Below, piece by piece: positions 1 to 53,451 of a DNA stretch of 64,000 nt. How positions within the stretch are numbered: the stretch's first letter is position 1; each line of letters starts with the position of its first letter. A model generated the notes under the pieces. That model saw only the letters and a program-made list of their open reading frames with translations, did not search any database and had not been told where the DNA came from. The stretch comes from Perognathus longimembris pacificus (lineage: Eukaryota > Chordata > Mammalia > Rodentia > Heteromyidae). The translations under genes and the position numbers were made by a program. The stretch is from the NCBI RefSeq assembly GCF_023159225.1, contig NC_063167.1:9827734-9891733 (forward strand), read 5' to 3'.

Positions 1-737
1 ATGATAGAACATGTACCAGGTATGCACAAGGATTGTATTTCCCTGGGACTGAAAAAAAAAATTCATTTCCTCTGACTCAAATTTAATCTGTCTCTGAGCC
101 TCTATTCTCTCTGATGCTGACATTTTAATTCAGTGATTTCCTGGTAAACTTAAGTTCTGCTACTTCCTATTTCTCTACTTTTTCAACACTCCTAGTTTCT
201 TTTCATCTCCCCCACCTCTGGCCCTGGGGTTCAAGTTCAGTGTGGGGGGAAGCTTACCCAAATGCCAGAGAAACATGGCTGGGGCGGGTCACTGGTCCCT
301 CACAGGTCTTCTCCTAGGCCTTCTACTCCAGGGAGAACACTCCATACCCAGGCCCAGCTCTGTTGGTCGCTGCAAGGGGATCTTTTCTGTGTGAACCGTG
401 ATCATGAGGTTCTTACCCTGTCACATGACATCTGGCCATTGAGTCCACAGGACATGCCTTGGTCCTCAGCCCACCAGCACCAGCATGCAGCCTCCCCCCC
501 CCCCCCCACAGCTCTTTGACATCCTATCCGACATACAGAGAGTCCATCTTTCTTGTCTGAGGCTGGCAGGTCTCTCAGCATCCTGTAGCACTAACTGCAC
601 AGTGATGTGGGGACCTTGCATATCTGGGATATAGAGAAAGGCTTTATACTCATCTGCCCCCTGCCTCAGTTTAGCAGGGCAAGGCTAAGTACGATCACAT
701 GAAAGCCCCTCCAAAAGAATGTTTTAAAACTTAATTG
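1..737. other. Intergenic sequence, no gene seen
   Basis: Lies downstream of FBXO42. Segment 98-165 is repeated with about 85% identity at 2063-2130. A C-homopolymer is at 493-508. Open frames here are short and match nothing I recognise. Confidence 0.5.
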
Positions 738-930
738 CTGGGGCTGGGAATATGGCCTAGTGGTAAAGTGCTCGCCTCGTATTCATGAAGCCCTGGGTTC
801 AATTCCTCAGCACCACATATATAGAAAAAGCTAGAAGTGGTGCTGTGGCTCAAAAAGAAGCCAGGGACAGTGCTCAGGCCTTGAGTTCAAGCCCCAGGAC
901 TGGAAAAACAAAACAAAACAAAACAAACCC
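738..930 (+). repeat. Type A SINE (IDL-Geo)
   Basis: Reads GGCTGGGAATATGGCCTAGT at the head (ID/tRNA-like, with B box GGTTCAATTCC), then the right module GTGGCTCAA...GCTCAGGCC and an (AAAAC)n tail. TSD ACTTAATTG at 729-737 and 931-939. Part of the right module (the GTAGAGTGCTAGCC segment) is missing. Confidence 0.93.
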
Positions 931-942
931 ACTTAATTGTTG

Positions 943-1243
943 GCCAAGCACTAGTGTCTTATACTTGTAATCCTAGCTACTCAAAAGGGTGAGTTCTGAT
1001 TATCCCAGTTTGATGACAGCCTGGGCAGATAAATCCTTCAAGATTCTAATCTCTGGGCTGGGAATATGGCCTAGTGGCAAGAGTGCTTGCCTCATATACA
1101 TGAAGCCCTAGGTTCGATTCCCAAGCACCACATATATAGAAAACGGCCAGAAGTGGCGCTGTGGCTCAAATGGCAGAGTATTAGCCTTGAGCAAAAAGAG
1201 GCCAGGGGCCGTGCTCAGGCCCTGAGTCCAAGGCCCAGAACTG

Positions 1244-1277
<34 letters not shown>

Positions 1278-1395
1278 TTCTTATCTCTAATTCACCAGCA
1301 AAAAATCTGGTAGTGGAGATGTGGCTCAAGTGGTAGAGTACCCACCTATCACGTGCAAAGCGCTGAGTTTAAACTAGTACTGCCCAAAATAAAAG
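943..1395 (+). repeat. Type B SINE (B1-like plus Geo module), split by a type A SINE
   Basis: The left part CTTGTAATCCTAGCTACTCA is 7SL/B1-like; the right part resumes at 1281 as ATCTCTAATTCACCAGCAAA and ends in a Geo-like module. The interruption is the type A element at 1055-1274. Confidence 0.85.
1055..1274 (+). repeat. Type A SINE nested in a type B SINE
   Basis: Full-length with a long A tail. TSD 1041-1054 and 1275-1288 differ at one base (AGATTCTAATCTCT versus AGATTCTTATCTCT), so this insertion is younger than its host. Confidence 0.93.
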
Positions 1396-1561
1396 TTCCC
1401 AATCTATGGTATTTTGCTATGGCAGCATAATGAGCTAAGACACTGAAAGCACAAGGAGGACTAACTCCCAAGCTTTCTGGCTTCCCCCCAACAACTTCTC
1501 TGCTCCTGACTGGCTCCATTTATTGCAAATGGTCTGACTCCATCTCCTTTACATCTTTTAT

Positions 1562-1787
1562 TTGGGGGGTATTCCTGGGGCTTAAACTCAGGGCCTGGGT
1601 GCTGTTCCTCAGCTTTTTGTACTCAAGGCTAGTGCTCTATCACTTTGAGGCACATCTCCACTTTTGGTGTTTTGGTAGTTAATTGGAGATAAGAGTCTCA
1701 TGTACTTTCCTACCCTGGCTGGCTTTGAACTGTGATCCTCAGATCGCAGCCTGAGTAGCTAGGATTACAGGTGCACCAGTACCAGAT
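1562..1787 (-). repeat. Type B SINE
   Basis: Antisense copy: Geo module first (GGGGCTTAAACTCAGGGCC), then AATTGGAGATAAGAGTCTCA, then CAGCCTGAGTAGCTAGGATT of the B1-like part. Confidence 0.85.
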
Positions 1788-2862
1788 TCCTTTAGATCTT
1801 TTTGATGTGATATATCTTTTGACCTTAGAAGCTCAGGATCTATCACCCTTGTCCAGTCAGTGCAACACCTCCCTGGAACTGGGTGTGTGGGGAGAGCTCT
1901 CCCTTTGAGTCAGTGTATTCCAGTACTTAGGGGCGGTAGATGCTTAGGTGTTCCCTTGACAAGTGACTGCTCCCTTGGTTGTTCCAGGCTTTCCTTGGAT
2001 CACAGCCCATGTTTTTCTTTCTTCCATGGTTTCTGCTTGTAAGACAGCAGAAACAGTCTCCAGCTTCTATTCTCTCTCTGATGCAGACAATTTAATTCCT
2101 TAATTTCCTGGTAAACTTAAGTCCAGTGATTTCTCATGTTACATTTCCCTGAAGTGGGTGGGCAGAGGCCAGGACAGGGGAGAGGGAGAGAAATACTTGG
2201 CTAGGACTTTTAGGCATTTATTTGAGATTTTAGCTTAGCTTTGTGCATGCTGACAGCATCTGGGCCCAAAGCCCAGGCTCATGGGGAAGATACCAACTTT
2301 CTCACAGCTGGGGGCTGGGGGTGAAGCAGAAAAGGCACTCTGCCTGAAGAAATGCTGAGCTGGGCCTGCAAGGGCCAGTCTGGTGAGGGAGTGCCACCCT
2401 GGCTTTCCTGAGGGAGGGAACCAAAAGAACAAGCCATTTTTTCATCCTGCCCTTCCCCACTACCTCTGACGGAGCACCAGGTGCATGCAAAGTTGTGCGA
2501 GGGTGCCCCCTGGTGGACTTTCAGGGAATTATATCCATTCACAGGATTAAGGATTCAGATCCGGTTGCTGCTAAATTGCCCTTTTACTGATACAGTTGAG
2601 GTCCAAAGAAGAAAAATGTTTTGTTCCAGCTCAAAGCAGTAACGACATCTTTAGGATCTTAGTGCATTTATGGCCAAAGCCTGTGCTATTTCCTTGTCTT
2701 GCTGGGTCTATAGAACCATGTCTGAGTTGAAAGCACATATGGATTCCATTCTTGATCTTCCATGCAAAATGCTTGAACATTTGGTCTGCACACAGCATCC
2801 ATAAGAATGCTAGCCTGCTTTTGTCCCTGGGTGTACTGTGGGAAGTAAGAGCACATTTCCCC
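1788..2862. other. Intergenic sequence, no gene seen
   Basis: Includes the second copy (2063-2130) of the block at 98-165; otherwise unique. Overlapping short frames on the minus strand around 2235-2542 lack any recognisable domain. Confidence 0.5.
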
Positions 2863-2940
2863 CCTTTGCTACTGAGGATTGAACCCAGGGCTTTGCACAT
2901 ACCAGGCAAGCACATTACCACTTGCGCTATTCCCTTCGTC
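2863..2940 (-). repeat. Old ID-like monomer
   Basis: GAACCCAGGGCTTTGCACAT then CAGGCAAGCAC: antisense B box and anticodon-arm region of a tRNA-like SINE, diverged. Confidence 0.65.
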
Positions 2941-3104
2941 TATTTTGATTTTGAGGTAGGTCTTGTTGCTAGCTTTGCCAGCTTTACATGTTTTTTCCCG
3001 CCGGTACTGTGGTTTGAACAGGGGGACCTTGTGTTTGCTCCACTTGCTTGCTCACTAGTGCTTTTAACGTTTGGGCCATGCTTGACTTTTTTTTTCTGGC
3101 TGAC

Positions 3105-3341
3105 TGGGGGAGTGGGGGCACTCCGGGGCTTGAACTCAGGGCCTGGATACTGTTCCTGGCTTTTCCGCTCTAAGTTAGCACTCTACCACTTGAGCCACAG
3201 TTCCACTTCCAGCTTTTCTGGTGCTTAGCTGCAGATAAGGGTCTCATGGACTTTCCTGCCTGGCCTGGCTTTGAACTGTGATCCTCAGATCTCAGCCTCC
3301 TGCGTAGCTACGATTACCAGCATGAGCCACTAGTGTCCAGT
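3105..3341 (-). repeat. Type B SINE
   Basis: Antisense Geo module (GGGGCTTGAACTCAGGGCC) followed by GATAAGGGTCTCATGGACTT and CAGATCTCAGCCTCCTGCGT. Its B1 end abuts a younger type A copy. Confidence 0.85.
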
Positions 3342-3350
3342 TGATTCTTG

Positions 3351-3544
3351 TTTTTGTTTTTGTTTTTTGGCCAGTCCTGAGCCTTGGACTCAGGGCCTGA
3401 GCACTGTCCCTGGCTTCTTTTTGCTCACTTGAGCCACAGCGCCACTTCTGGCCATTTTCTGTATATGTGGTGCTGGGGAATCGAACCCAGAGCCTCCTGT
3501 ATACGAGGCGAGCTCTCTTGCCACTAGGCCATATCCCCAGCCCC
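3351..3544 (-). repeat. Type A SINE
   Basis: Antisense, T-rich tail at the left, TSD TGATTCTTG at 3342-3350 and 3545-3553. It lacks the AAGGCTAGCACTCTGC piece of the right module. Confidence 0.92.
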
Positions 3545-3553
3545 TGATTCTTG

Positions 3554-3692
3554 AACTCTTGATCCTACTTCCATATCATAAGCAGCTAGGATTACAGACA
3601 CACATCACTGTTTTTGTTTTTACAGTACAGGAGATTGAAACCAGAACTGCCTATTAGGCAGGGTCTCTACCACTGAGCAACATCCCTAGCTC
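3554..3692 (-). repeat. Old B1-like tail and ID-like monomer
   Basis: AGCAGCTAGGATTACAGACA (B1-like), then a diverged antisense ID-like monomer ending CCACTGAGCAACATCCCTAG. Confidence 0.6.
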
Positions 3693-4509
3693 AGTAGTGG
3701 CTACCAACAGCAGAAGCCAGACCCTATAGCTAGGGATATTGGTCTCTTGCCTGGAGGGAGGAAGAGGTTCAGAGAAGGAAAAGCCCACTGAGTGGCAGCA
3801 TCATACCTAGGCCAGCCTGCAAGGTTTGGATGTGAAGGTCCCTGTCCTATCTAGATTCATGCTCCAGGCCCACTGCTTTCTTCAAGCTCCTGGAAGGGGT
3901 CATTAGACATTGCCTTGGCCATAGAACAGTGACACTGGAGAATGACAGTGATTCCAGCATAGTATCCCCTGCTCTGTAACTTACACCTACTGTGCACAAG
4001 CTTCTGGCTCTGAAGTATCCATCAAATCAGAAACTTGGTTGGGAGGGCAGTGCCAGGCCTGCATAGGTAGGCCATGACCACTAGCTTACGATGTCTAGTA
4101 CATTTCATACACATCATCAGTCCTCCTAGTCCTGTGGGGTAGCAGTGACTAAAGTATAGAAGACAACATTGCTTTATTTATGACCCTGTGCCCTGTGTCT
4201 CCACCTTTGCTTAGGAGGCAAAGATAGTGCAGCCGTTGTCTTGACCCTTGGGCCTCTGCTCCGAGTTCACTGCCTTCTCAGGTCTCTCACAGGTATAGGT
4301 ATGGAGGATCTGCCCCAAGTCCTTCAGACATGATGGACACAGCTGCTGTCCCAAGGAAAAAAGCTCAGCCCTCCAAGAGGAGAGGAACATCTCTGCAAAT
4401 GCTGTCTCCGCCCCCACCCCCACCCCCGCCCAGGTCCCCTCCAACCTCAACTGCTCTCCTTCCCGTGATTTTTCTCTTCTTTCCTGGACTAATAAGAAAG
4501 CTGAGACAA
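3693..4509. other. Unique sequence just downstream of the FBXO42 mRNA
   Basis: No SINE and no recognisable gene. A C-rich run at about 4410-4437 gives a proline run in one frame, which I do not treat as coding. Confidence 0.5.
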
Positions 4510-4524
4510 TTCAGTCCATTTTGT

Positions 4525-4530
4525 TTTATT
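4525..4530 (-). promoter_or_regulatory. FBXO42: Probable FBXO42 polyadenylation signal AATAAA
   Basis: The plus strand reads TTTATT. No other AATAAA occurs on the minus strand between the stop codon and this site, and SINE-rich sequence begins about 800 nt further downstream. Confidence 0.65.
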
Positions 4531-7500
4531 TGTTAAATTGCTAAAAAGTCATCAGGGGGAAAAACATTAACAAAAAATGAGATCGACCAGAGATTTAAAT
4601 ATGCATGGAATCCATGTTCATTCCTACACTGTTATGTGCCTAAAATGACTATCTCAGGGTAAGCCACCCGGCACCCCGAGTTGTGTGGGAAACATCACTC
4701 ACAGCACCAACTTTGCCAGGGCACAGGGGCGTGCACCGACACAAGCCCTGGTTGGTGGGAAGGGGGGCAGAGCAAGTAGAGAGAGTACAACCAGCGAATA
4801 CCCCAGTCTGCTCTCACTCACAAGGAACGTGGCAAGAGGAAGCAGGTTACCAGTGACGGGCAGAACACATTTCTAGGGGAGTCATACAGAGCACAGGCTT
4901 TCTTGCCCCTGGCCATGGTAGATCCTCCCAACCGACTTGTGTGCTGGTGAGAGACCACAGATAATGCAAAGTACCACACATTACCATGCCAGGATCACCA
5001 CGAGGACAAGGGCAGACAGGTAAACCAACCAGACATATCACTCTGAAGGGAAAGGAAAAAAGCGAAGCAGAAGGAAGGCTAGAAAGGTAAGGTGAAGCGA
5101 AGGGAACTATCCCCTTGTTCTCCATTTGCCAGTGGCTTTCTGTCCTCCAAAGTCAAGACATCTCACAATAATTTTCTTTCTTCCTCCTCCTCGTTTCTTC
5201 TTTAAGAGTTCCAACACAGTTCCTGATCAATCATTCATGGTTTCAGCATCAAATCATGGTTTCATCAAATCAACCCACAGAGGACCAGGAGGAGAGCAAG
5301 CCCCAGATTGCTTTAAAACACAATTGAAGTTTCTTTCAGCATCTAATTAGTGCTCCCAAGAGGTGGGGGATGATGGGGGGAATAGAGCCCACCCCCAAAC
5401 TGTGGAAGGAGGGTGCAAATATGTAAAAATACAGACAGCACTGTGCTGCACAATGTGTGAAATGAGAGAACCAGATGTCCAAGAGAGAAGAGACTCAAAT
5501 TCTTCCATGGCAGTCAACTTGGTGACTAGTGAAGTCAATATGACCTAGGGGCTCTCAAAGGCACACTTACAGGAATGGAAGGGATTAAAGCTTCAAGTAG
5601 AAACAAGATGTATTTAAATGTACGTAAATACTGATAAATATTTGCTTTAGGTGCTCCTGAGGGTTTAAAAAAAATACGTAGTCTCATGTCTCTCAGTGAC
5701 TCTTAAGACAAAGTTGGTATCTCGTCAAAGCAGGGCTGTGGTCAAATCTGATCTGGCGGAGCTTTGGGAATGCTCACCTTAGGGAGAACACAGGGAGGAC
5801 GGATGCACCTGTCCCCCAAGGGAGCCTGAGGAGACAATCACCTTGACTGTGTTGAGTCGCTTTCCCACAGTACAGGCCCAGAGTGCCCAGGAGCCAACAC
5901 ACCACTGAGACCCATGCTACCTGATGCAGATGAGGCCCATCCTTCTTTCTCTCCAAGGGCTGTAAACGAATGGCCTGGTTACTAGCAGCATGGGTAATAC
6001 TGGATACTATGTATGGAGTTACAGGAACCACTTTGTTCTCTAAGAGAATCAACATTCATTCCTGTTACCTGCCTACTCGGAGGAAAAAACAAGTACAAGG
6101 AATCAACAGGTTAACAGCCAGCTTAGGAAGGCCACAGGACAAGAGGAAAGATTACAGTGGAGATTCAGAACGTTCGGAGTACTTAGTAGGAAGTGAGTCT
6201 GGAGGCACTGTCCACACACTAACAAGGGTCAGCACAGCAATGCCAGAATCACACACTGCTGGCTGGCTTCACGCTGTAGAAGACCCCACAAGACAGAACA
6301 GTCTTGGCCAAGGAAGGACCAGCCACAGCTGCAGATCAGGGAGCTTGGAAAGCCAAGTGTGCAGCTTTAAGCAGTGGGACGCCATGGGAAGTAGGCACAT
6401 GGATGTTTCCTCATCTGAGGGAACATGAAGGGATGTTTCTGGAACACATACCCTTCCCCATGAGTGGGCTGACCTTGGCACTGCAGGGGGAGGAGGGGGG
6501 TTTTCCTCCAAGACCAAATGGCTAATGGCTCAGAGAAGGATTTAGTGTGATGTAATAGGAGAACACATGCTTATTGGACAGACTGCAAAGTGCTGGCTGA
6601 GAGCCAGGACCCCAGGGCCAGCTGCAGCCGGCTTGTGCCTGGGAGACACTTCTAAGATAAAGAGTGGGGGGCCAGGAGACATGAGGTTTTGATATTTAAC
6701 TCTTAATGGCAAAATAAAAATCCTTTATCTTCTGATGAGTGCTTATTAAAATGGTGCCACTTAAAATAAACTTATCTTGACATCTGTGTCCAGGCCACAG
6801 TTTAAGAGACTAAGACTAGTACCTTGTAACTTTTTGTATCAATCAAAGAAGGTTCTACTTGGTTGTACTTTAAGAACCCAAGCCCTGTTTGATGACACAT
6901 GAACAAGACAAGCTCAAAGGATGGAGGTACTCCCTAGGCCAGCCATATATTATCAGGGTCAAGTACTTAATACTCAACTGGGTCAGCTGGCAGCAGCAGG
7001 GCAGAAGATGACATGTCACAAGAGGAAAAACCATTTCTGGAAGGAAGGGTTATCAGGATTCCCTTCTAGGGTTGATTTCAAGCTTCTACACTGAGTGTAT
7101 CCAATGAAATTTGGAAACCAAAACCATACAGACAAACAAAGCACAGAAGTGGATGCTGGGCGGGGAGGGGAGGGTCCCACAGGGGGAAGTGTCTCTTGAG
7201 GCTTCAAGGATTTTTTTTCCAATACTGAAATCTCAAAATTGTCTACTAGCCCCTCGTGACACCAAAGAAAGGAGTCTAAAAATATTTTTGAAGAACATTT
7301 GATTTCTGCAAGCACCTGAGCTTTGTGAAGAAAACACAGTGAGAAAAAATTTAGGGCTTAAAAAAAATCTATATGCAACACCAAACCAACCCTAAAACAG
7401 GGGAGGGGGGGACGGGGAACAGGCAGGGGAAGAAGCAGTCTAGAAGTAGGAAAAACAGCCTCTGAGGACCCAATTTTAAAAGAAAAGGAGAACAAATATG

Positions 7501-8055
7501 GTTTTTTGGCAACTTGCAACCAAATCAGATTGTCAGAAAGTTCCCTAATCGGATACCAAATGTGTTCTGAGATGTGGAGGGAGCACTCAAAGACCGTTGG
7601 CCATGGCAAGCATGTCAGCTGCGTGAACTTTTGTTTTCTCCATGATCCTGGCAGGCGTGGACAGTCTCTCTCATCGGATGATTTCCACCAGTCATACGGG
7701 GCAGAAGAGACCAGGCACAGGCGCTCCTGCCGCGCTGTCACAGGTCCTCTGTGGTTTTGACAGAAGAAGGACGGTTCTTGGTTACTTTACCCTGAAGCAC
7801 GGGGTGTGGTGCCTCTTCCTGTGCATCCATCCTGTCTAAGCCTGTCTGTCGTTTTTGTAAATTCTGAGAAGGCCACATAAAGATTTACAAGGGTTCTTCA
7901 GTTCCTTTTGGAAAGTTACTGCTGTTAGTCTGTTCCCTAACTTTTTGATCTAGTAATCAGCAAAGTAGAAAAAGGCAGCACAGCCTCTACTAAAACAGCA
8001 ACAATTTTATCTGAATCAGGACGGAGGTCTCTCTTTTTGTGTAAACAGAATTGGC

Positions 8056-8092
8056 TATATAATATATATATATATATATTTATATATAATAT
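8056..8092. repeat. (AT)n tract in the FBXO42 3' UTR
   Basis: Alternating AT run with one TTTAT interruption, about 150 nt downstream of the stop codon. It could form a long AU hairpin in the mRNA. Confidence 0.8.
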
Positions 8093-8244
8093 TTTCTTAT
8101 AATGGAGTGAGGGAGACTGGGAGCTGGAGTTGAGTTTTGGCTACGGGACAAATGCAGTTGTTTTCCCATGTCTCAGTCCAAATGCTTGCACACTGGAAAA
8201 TTCCAAATTAAAAGCCACAGAAAGGGAAAAGGGTTCTGCACACA

Positions 8245-50924
<42,680 letters not shown>

Positions 50925-51093
50925 TCAGAAACTCAGAAAAGACTCAGCAAACAAAACACTTGGTAGGAAATCTTTCCAGAACTTTCCCAAACTAGTTGGG
51001 AGCCATCTTAATTTCACAGGTAGCAATCAAACACCAACCTGTTGTCAAAGGCTCCTAATGACACATTTTTTTCCTCTCCACTAAAGACTAGAA

Positions 51094-51830
51094 TGAAGCT
51101 GGGCACTGGCTTCTTTAGTGGCTCACGTCTTTAATCCTAGTAGGCTGAAAATAAGGATCTCAGCTCAAAGCCAGCCTGACCAGGAAAAGTTTGTGACTGT
51201 TACCTCCAATTAACCACCAGAAAACTAGAAATGGCACTGTGGCTCAAAGTGGTAGAGTGCTGGCCTTCAGCAAATAGAGCTCAGGGACAGCACCCAGGTC
51301 CTTAGTCCAAACTTCAATGATCCCACAAAAAAAAAAAAAAAAAAAAAAAAAAAAGCCAACTAAAATGATGTATTCAAGGGCTGGGATGTAGCTCAGGGGC
51401 AAAGCACCTGCCTAGCAAGTGCAATGTCCTGAGTTTGATTACCAGTACAAAAAAAAAAAAAAAAAGACCTTATTTTTAAAAATAGGATACAGGCACTGGT
51501 GACGCACACCTATAATCCTAGCTACTCAGGAGGCTGAGATATGAGGATCAGAGTTCAAAGCCAGCTGGGGCAAGAAAGTCTGAGACTCTTATCTCCAACT
51601 AATAATCAGAAAACCCGAAGTGGAAGTGGTGCCGTGGTTCAAAGTGGTAGTGGTTCTCGCCCTTCCTGAGCAAAAAGAGCTTAGGGGCAGCGCCCAGATT
51701 TCAAGTTCAAGCCCCATGACTGACCAAAAAAGGGGAAAAAAAATCACTATCATAACTATCAGCTGTGTACTGGGGATGTAGCTCAAGAGATAACACTTGC
51801 CTAGTTTTCTTCAGAGTCAGTACCAAAAAA
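51094..51830 (+). repeat. SINE cluster in intron 1: B, ID, B, ID
   Basis: 51094-51353 type B with a 30-A tail; 51377-51465 ID-like (GGGATGTAGCTCAGGGGCAA); 51483-51742 type B; 51766-51830 truncated ID-like (GGGGATGTAGCTCAAGAGAT). Confidence 0.85.
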
Positions 51831-51947
51831 ACCAGAAGTCCTAGCTTTTATGCAAGACAATTTGCTGAATGATAAACATTCTATAAGAATAGGCCTAAAT
51901 GGCTAAAATACCAAGCATAACGTATATTTACAGTAGAAAACATCAGA

Positions 51948-52160
51948 AAGCTGGGTGCTGGTGGCTTGCATTTGTCATCCTAGCTACTCAGGAGGGTGAG
52001 ATCTGAGGATCACAGTTCAAAGCCACCCTGACAGGAAAGTCCATGAAACTCTAACCACCAAAAAGCCAGAAGTACAGTGGTGGCCCAAATGGTGGAGTGC
52101 TAGCCATAAGCAAAAAAAGGCCAGTGCCCAGGCTCTGAGTTCAATCCCCAAGATTGGTGC
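51948..52160 (+). repeat. Type B SINE
   Basis: GGTGCTGGTGGCTTGCATTT; right module GTGGAGTGCTAGCCATAAGC; a few linker bases deleted. Confidence 0.85.
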
Positions 52161-52815
52161 ATACAGCGCATGTGCACACACACATATCACAATTCAGACT
52201 TCAGAAGATCATTTATATTACTATTTTCCCCAAGCAGAACAAATCTGTTTGATTCAATAAAACAACTTACTCCCTTTCCAAATCTTCCAAAAGTACAATT
52301 AGCAAGCTCAAACGAAGGCATCTGCACTGTTGTAATACCCATCTCACTGTCCGCAAAAACACCAGGCTTTGTTCCCAAGGGCATGTTTGCAAGGTTGGCC
52401 CTGGATACAGATGCCAGGAACACACAGGAGTGGGCTCAGATACAATTTCTTGATAATGACATGCTCTGTACCAACTTACACACACTTCATTTTCACTTCC
52501 ATGAATAGGTAATGAAATCATCACTCACAGTCCCTGGGGACATAGAGGCATTTTGAAGCTCTGAGTTTTGTTTTCATGCCAAACAGAAGCCCTACAAGAC
52601 ATTTCATATGTAGTATATTAACTCAATCAGTGGTTTTCATAAAACTATTTAAAAGAAATCTTCCTAGAATAAGGAAACTCACCAAAAGCAATTGAGGAAG
52701 AGAATAAGAGAGGCAGGGAAAGAGAGCTATCAATGAGATTGATCTGCCTAAACTATATCTGCATGTGTGAATTGCCATGATAAAATCCCTTTATAGAATA
52801 CTAAAAATGTTTTTA
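52161..52815. other. Unique sequence in intron 1
   Basis: No SINE. Long overlapping frames on both strands at 52170-52524 lack known domains. Confidence 0.4.
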
Positions 52816-53100
52816 AAGCTGGGCACAGTGGCTCAAGCCTGTAATTCTAGCTACTTGGGAGATGAAGGTCAGAGGATAGTGGTTTGAAGCCAACCCAGGA
52901 CTCCATCTAGACTAATGGCTGGGTGCAAAGGTATGTGTGTCTGTTATCCTAACTGGGGGAGTGGGGGGGGGGTAGGATATTGATGACACAATGGCTGGGT
53001 GCAGTGGTATATACCTGTCACCCCCAGCAACAGAGGGCAGCATGAGAAGATTAGAACCATCACAGCACAGGGAAGACAGGGCATAAAACAACACCCTACC
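52816..53100 (+). repeat. B1-like elements, fragmented
   Basis: 52816-52912 (GGGCACAGTGGCTCAAGCCT) and two shorter heads (GGCTGGGTGCAAAGG at 52917; GGCTGGGTGCAGTGG at 52993), with a G-run at 52967-52975. Confidence 0.7.
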
Positions 53101-53138
53101 TTGAAAATAACCAATGCAAAAAGGGACTAGAAGTGTAA

Positions 53139-53213
53139 CAGTGTTAGTGTAAAGTGTTCAGTACCTACCAACCAAGTGTTAGTGTAAAGTGTTACAGTAC
53201 CTACCAACCAAGT
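53139..53213. repeat. Tandem duplication of about 43 bp
   Basis: Two successive copies of AGTGTTAGTGTAAAGTGTT plus CAGTACCTACCAACCAAGT, differing by one inserted A. Confidence 0.9.
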
Positions 53214-53282
53214 ATGAGGCCCTCAAGTCAATCTTTAGAATCACACACAAACAACACACACACACACACACAAACACCCACA

Positions 53283-53451
53283 TAGAATCCTAGCTACTTA
53301 AGAGGCTGAGATACTGGAGAATCAAGGTTTGAAGCCAGCCTGTGCAGAAAAGTCTTCAAGACTCCTTCTCCAAAATGACAAGCAAAATGCTGGACTAAAG
53401 ACATGATTCAAATGGTAGAGTACTAGCTGTGAGTAATAAAGCCAAGCAAGA
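53283..53451 (+). repeat. Type B SINE, diverged
   Basis: AATCCTAGCTACTTAAGAGG, GACTCCTTCTCCAAAATGAC, ATGGTAGAGTACTAGCTGTG; a (CA)n run precedes it. Confidence 0.75.

Larger units (their letters stand above)
4510..8244 (-). other. FBXO42: FBXO42 3' UTR (about 3.7 kb)
   Basis: Sequence from the stop codon to just past the only minus-strand AATAAA in the interval. No SINE lies between 3693 and 9727, in sharp contrast with the rest of the window, which fits a mature mRNA under constraint. It contains an AT-dinucleotide tract near 8056-8092 and several A/T-rich patches. The exact cleavage site is inferred. Confidence 0.7.

Noticed and set aside
262..519. 85-codon plus-strand frame
   Set aside because: No domain, ends in a C-homopolymer, no splice or promoter context.
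1..4500. Search for the next gene (a CPLANE2/RSG1-like neighbour expected downstream of FBXO42 in human)
   Set aside because: No exon of such a gene could be recognised in this stretch.
4330..4536. Small frame with a proline run
   Set aside because: The run is a C-rich simple repeat; it overlaps the FBXO42 polyadenylation region on the other strand.
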